Shown here one piece after another: positions 59,933-64,000 of a DNA stretch of 64,000 nt. This DNA comes from Owenia fusiformis (lineage: Eukaryota; Annelida; Polychaeta; Sabellida; Oweniidae): the NCBI GenBank assembly GCA_903813345.2, contig CAIIXF020000003.1, forward strand, positions 22,767,248 through 22,831,247, given 5' to 3'. Made by a program: the position numbers and the translations under genes. The first letter of the stretch is position 1, and every line of letters begins with the position of its first letter. Under the pieces are notes generated by a model, which was given only the letters and a program-made list of their open reading frames with translations, ran no database searches and had not been told where the DNA came from.

Positions 59933-59934
59933 TA

Positions 59935-60150
59935 CAGTAAAAGCTGTCTTAGTGGATACCCCTCGCTAGTGAACACCTGTCTCTAGTGAACACCCTTCCT
60001 TTGCACATAGTTAATGCAAACACAGAATGAAATCCTGTGCTAATTCTGTGTTTTTACATTGATTTCTATGTAAATTACCCTCTCTGTCGTGACAACCTAC
60101 CAACACTGAACTTTATTTTTCAAAAAATGTTCAGCAAACACAGGTTTTAC
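59935..60150. mobile_element. Pogo/Tigger-like MITE, copy 1
   Basis: The left end CAGTAAAAGCTGTCTTAGTG follows TA (59933-59934). The right end CAGGTTTTAC is followed by TA (60151-60152). Subterminal words (CTAGTGAACACC twice) are typical of pogo/Tigger-type ends, which share CAGTARAACCT. Ends are diverged. Confidence 0.6.
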
Positions 60151-60496
60151 TATACTAGAATTAGAGTAGTAACTGCTGTCAACTAAAGCACAATTTGCGA
60201 AATGTGGTGAATTTTTTGAGATGAGAGTAACTTTGTGTGGTTTAAACATATACGATGTCACTTGTCAGTCTTCACGAACGACCATCCACCACAGGGTAGC
60301 AAGACATTTATAATTCTAGCTCTTTTAGTGGAAATAAAATTGGAATAACTACAAAATATTGAAGAACGGTATCTTTATTTGAAACTATACATAATTTAAA
60401 AAGAGACAAAGAATTCATTAACTATGGCAGTATCAAACAAAGCATATTATATTTCAATAAAAAGAAACAACCATTACACGTCGAACAATGCTACTG

Positions 60497-60713
60497 TCAC
60501 TGGCGGATCTGGGGGGGGCCAGAAAAAAAATTCGGCCCAAACAAAAAATTTTGGGCCCAAAAGGCCACAAAAATGGTCCTTTTTGATCATTACTGGGCCT
60601 TAAAAGGCCTTATTATTTAATTTCAGGCCAAATTTTGAAGAAAAGGGGCCTCAAATTTTTTTTCCGGAAGTTTTTTTCTCTGACCTGAAATTTGGTTCCC
60701 ATATCCGCCCCTG
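60497..60713. mobile_element. Foldback MITE with 4-bp target duplication, second copy
   Basis: It reads TCACTGGCGGATCTGG at the left and TATCCGCCCCTG at the right, flanked by ACTG on both sides (60493-60496, 60714-60717). Relative to the copy at 24141-24330 it lies in the opposite orientation and shares GGCCCAAA- and AGGCCTTA-type interior words. Confidence 0.75.
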
Positions 60714-60717
60714 ACTG

Positions 60718-61480
60718 CAGCTTAATCAATTGTTAGTACAACATACGCCATCTTTCTTAGTGTACAAACTATTTATAAATGCATTAACAAACAGGTCCAA
60801 AACTTTTATTGAACAAAGTTTAAACTGCTTCATAGTCATGCATCATGCTCGTGAAGTCAACTTAAACAAAAACTCCAAATCATTACTTTATTCACATTCA
60901 TAAATTTATTTTGTCCTTTCTTAGAGTCCACTTAATCCTGGAGACAAACGGCGGCCTCATAAAAGAAGGGATAGAGATCATTGAAAGCAAATAGCAGGGA
61001 CATTTTCCATAAAATCCTATTTTCCGAAAAGATCTAAGATGCAGAAATGTTGGAAACTCATTAGACGTCCACTTTGTCAAAATCATTTTAGACTGTTTTT
61101 AAACTGTAAGGTTAAGTACACATCTAAATCATCCACTGCATGTACTCATATATAGGATGAAGTCACAGATCCCGTGCCAGATCCAGTCCCCATTTGTGGT
61201 AGGCTCAATAAATATATGAGCATATTTAATAAAATTTATTGAGCCTTGAGACCAAAAGGAGGAATCTGACGGAGGTCCATGGAGCAAGTGAAAACTAAGT
61301 CCTTGTATCTACAGATGCATGTCACCATAACAACAAGTTTATGTAACCATAACTACCAGTTGATGTCACCACAACTAGGGGAGGTTTGTGTTAGTTGGAA
61401 CATTATCTTACTACCAGTTAGTATCTGTAAATAAAAACAACAACAAAACAATGTTATCTTGTAGAAATGGTCCACTTAAG
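60718..61480. other. Intergenic, nothing coding recognised
   Basis: A short stem, GGCTCAATAAAT against ATTTATTGAGCC, lies at about 61201-61245. No exon of the minus-strand cysteine-rich gene was found here. Confidence 0.35.
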
Positions 61481-61482
61481 TA

Positions 61483-61631
61483 CAGTAGAACCTGTGTAAG
61501 TGGAACACCCTTATGACCACAAAAATGTTCCACTTGCAAGGTGTTCCACTTACAGAAGAGCATTAACATGAAGTCAATGGGCCACATGATTTTTATCAAC
61601 TTGTGAGGTGTTCAATTTTGCAGTTTCTATG
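61483..61631. mobile_element. Pogo/Tigger-like MITE, copy 2
   Basis: It starts CAGTAGAACCTGTGTAAGTG after TA (61481-61482). The right end is an eroded inverse (GTGAGGTGTTCAATTTTGCA…TTTCTATGG). Inside, GTTCCACTTNCA recurs. Confidence 0.55.
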
Positions 61632-61634
61632 GTA

Positions 61635-62412
61635 TGTCTTACTTGACACTTTAACTACATTAGCGCATGTTAATTCTACATGAAAAATGCAGGCATGAAC
61701 CAAATATGTTTCAGCAAATTAAAGAGTGAATAAAATTCATTCACATATTCGAAGTCATTGTGGTATCCACCAGCTTCAACTTAATCACTAAAGAATAGTG
61801 AATGCTAGGAGAGATTCATATCAGAATGATACCAAGTGCTTGGAATTATTATTAGCATTGTGATATTATCTTAATCATTACAATTGCCATTTAATGAAGA
61901 TATATTGTATTTCTGATACATATGCATAGATAAATACAATGGTGTTATTCAGCATGGATATGTATGTCACTTCAGCCACTTGCATCTCGAAATTAATGGA
62001 CTGATTGACTGTGTAAGATTATAGTGTAACACAAGCGTTTTCCATGAATATATTGATTTGATGAAGATTCCCTCAAACAACATAACCTGACAATGGTTTT
62101 ATGTTTAATATGTTTTTCTATAAAATGAGTTGATTATCTGTTGAGTTTTTTTTATTGAAATGCATAATCTAAAAAAATAAAGTAGTAAAGAAAGTTTTTC
62201 TGAGTTCACTTTTTGACAGAAATTGCCGTTCATTATTCTTTGAATTCTGTACTTGGGATGTAGTTCTATTCACTTGAAACAATAAACACTATAAATAGTC
62301 TACTTCGCTATAATGAGGATTAAATAAAATAGTTGTAAATAAATATTTAACTCTCAATATTAGCTTCATAAAAGTGATACCTACAATGTCATGCACATCG
62401 CACATTTATAAG
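61635..62412. other. Non-coding; downstream of the cysteine-rich gene
   Basis: AT-rich, no repeat or exon recognised. It could hold 3' untranslated sequence or a further exon of the minus-strand gene at 62699-63795. Confidence 0.35.
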
Positions 62413-62414
62413 TA

Positions 62415-62673
62415 CAGTAAAACCTGTCTAAGTGGAATAATTTGGAACCTCTAAAGAGTGTTCCACTTGGGAGATGTTCCACTTATAGAGGTTGAGTCAG
62501 TTAGTCTTGGGACTTGAAAAATGTTCCACTAACAGAGTTGTTCCACTTCTAGAGGTTTTTAAGTTTGTTTTCTTTATCTCATGATAATACATTTACAATA
62601 CAAATGGGTACAGGGCCTACGTTGAGGCATTATTGGCCACTTCTAGAGGTTGTCCACTTTACAGGTTTCACTG
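62415..62673. mobile_element. Pogo/Tigger-like MITE, copy 3, complete
   Basis: CAGTAAAACCTGTCTAAGTG and CACTTTACAGGTTTCACTG face each other inside TA (62413-62414, 62674-62675). Internal words GTTCCACTT and AGAGGTT recur several times, as in Tigger subterminal repeats. It is 259 bp long, non-coding, and starts 26 bp past the last visible exon of the cysteine-rich gene. Confidence 0.75.
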
Positions 62674-62698
62674 TAATTCATCAGTCTATATCACTCAC

Positions 62699-63795
62699 CT
62701 TCTAACTTAATTTGATGATCAATGACATGAGCTCCATAACTGGTCTTAGACAGAAGGACATCTCCAGGTCACTCTTGAATGGTGAGTCTTCTTCAGTGGT
62801 ATTCAATTCAGCATGCGACATGTCCATCTCATCAGCCAATGCGACATCACGTTTCTTCCTTCCGTTGTTACCGTTCATGACGTCTGCTGTGCAGTTTATG
62901 GGGAGGCCTTGAATACCAGACTGCACATTCTTCCTGAAATAAGCAAAATATGCATTTTAAATGGAACCCACAATCAAAAATAATACAGAGGTTTAGAAAC
63001 TAGAAAGTTTTCCACATTGGGGATTTACTTTTTGACAGAAATTCCAGAATTCATTTAATTCTACTCTACTCTAGATATACATCTATGCCATTCACTTTAG
63101 ACAATGAACACAATACTCACTATAATCAGAAATATATACATACATGTACGTACATTGAAATACAACCATTAACAATTTTCAAGAAGGAATGATGAAGATA
63201 ATATGAACAGGTTGTCTTATTTATCATGGGTGAGTTGGATCACCAAAGAGATACAAGTACAAATCAATTTTTGTCTTGTGAGTTCTATACAGTGATTCAC
63301 AATAAACTGAATGGCTTCATTCAATTGAAAGATTTCAGGAAAAGGAGGGGAATTCCCCAGAGTTCAAAGATAACCCCAGTGGAAAATAGAGAGATGATCA
63401 TCATTGTTGATTGGTCAAATAACCAAAACAAAATGGAGACTCAAAATTTTGTAAAAACACTTCGATTAATATATTTACTTCTGGCGTATTTGGCAATTAA
63501 AATAACCTTATTATTATTGAAGGAAGATAAGCTACTTAACATTAACTGATCATGTTTGACACATGTTCAATGTCTACTCACAGGCAGTAATCTATAACGC
63601 AATCACTCTGGCTGAAATCAGTACACTTCAAATTAGTATTTACAGTACACTGTCCGTATGGCCAGCAGTCCCATAGGTTAGAAGCTGTGCAATACTTAGT
63701 AGGGTTCATATCCATGCAGGGCGAGCTGATTGATGTCACATGAGGTAAAATTACTGTTGCTATAACAACGCTAACATATGACACCGCCATCTTGC
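62699..63795 (-). CDS. Small secreted cysteine-rich precursor with RKKR site (two exons)
   Basis: Exon 1 (63795-63582) begins just after a strong ACTTTTTTTAG acceptor, so an upstream non-coding exon is likely. ATG at 63790 has A at -3 and G at +4. Residues 1-23 (MAVSYVSVVIATVILPHVTS…) form a signal peptide. Seven cysteines follow in PCMDMNPTKYCTASNLWDC…DYC. The exon ends at GTGAGT. Exon 2 (62933-62699) follows TATTTCAG, restores the frame (two bases + one), adds an eighth cysteine (NC at 84), then GNNGRKKRDV with a furin-type RKKR at residues 95-98. After that comes an acidic stretch with NTT (a possible glycosylation site) and TAG after residue 146, three bases before the GTGAGT donor. If the TAG is real, the last intron lies in the 3' untranslated region. 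No family is recognised. A neuropeptide or growth-factor-type precursor, or the head of a longer receptor with a mutation, are both possible. Confidence 0.62.
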
Positions 63796-64000
63796 CTAAA
63801 AAAAGTATACATGTATTATTAATAGTGCTTAATGATTACACATGAGGGAAAAACATTGATACTTTTAAAATTTCGTATATTTGAAATAGCATTGACTAAG
63901 TATTGAATAGTGTCTCATTTGGACCATCTTTATCATGTTCATAGGTGTTCACTACATGAACTACAAAAATGTTAATGTTTTCCAGTCCCACCCTTATAAA
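63796..64000. other. Upstream of the cysteine-rich gene
   Basis: This is intron or 5' flank of the minus-strand gene. No upstream exon, TATA box or repeat was recognised before the window ends. Confidence 0.35.

Noticed and set aside
63226-63549. 107-codon plus-strand frame ending in a hydrophobic helix
   Set aside because: It lies opposite the intron of the cysteine-rich gene, with no domain and no supporting context. Possible but unsupported.

Overview
The window looks like nuclear DNA of an invertebrate animal. It is AT-rich. The few genes are split by introns with GT/AG borders that keep the reading frame. The domains are animal ones (CUB, LDL-receptor class A, MATH, ankyrin, a furin-type RKKR site). 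Interstitial CCCTAA-type telomere repeats fit TTAGGG telomeres. Most of the sequence is DNA-transposon debris: Tc1/mariner, PIF/Harbinger-like, pogo/Tigger-like, TTAA-flanked, foldback and Helitron/Helentron-like. The species cannot be named from the sequence; a marine deuterostome or lophotrochozoan is a guess.

Genes. (1) 508-2820, minus: 5' end of a secreted or receptor protein, signal peptide then CUB then LDLa, running off the left edge. (2) 9579-10775, plus: intronless 398-residue protein with one clear and one probable MATH-like domain. (3) 29427-29608, minus: an ankyrin-type exon, with a decayed inverted copy at 30813-30899. (4) 34200-34441, minus: a probable last exon with a hydrophobic segment and a short tail. 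(5) 36782-38757, plus: the last two exons of a protein with a MATH-like end, a short coiled coil, an array of ~37-residue repeats each holding a Y-x-x-[LV]-like motif, and a Tyr/Asp-rich tail. (6) 62699-63795, minus: a small secreted cysteine-rich precursor with an RKKR site. These genes share no visible pathway. Four carry extracellular or adaptor-type domains, which would suit secretion, adhesion or signalling, but that is inference.

Repeats by region. 0.9-7.4 kb: three TA-flanked mariner-type elements, one almost filling an intron of gene 1. 14.8-16.3 kb: a 162-bp minisatellite element ending in a GACG-type microsatellite. 19-24.4 kb: a mariner derivative, a 59-bp telomere-like minisatellite, a nearly full-length dead Tc1 (21418-23061), and another mariner derivative with a foldback inserted in one arm. 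26.7-27.6 kb: a TTA-flanked Harbinger-like element with a nested MITE. 41.2-42.2 and 55.9-58.6 kb: two loci of a Helentron-like family with a dense cluster of CTTxxCACG words. 47.1-55.1 kb: a 7.9-kb inverted repeat with arms of ~75-85-bp tandem units, whose spacer holds a young element with a 9-bp target duplication and a 1.2-kb nested foldback. 58.8-62.7 kb: a small foldback and three Tigger-like MITEs.

All boundaries come from reading by eye. No alignment, search or gene predictor was run.
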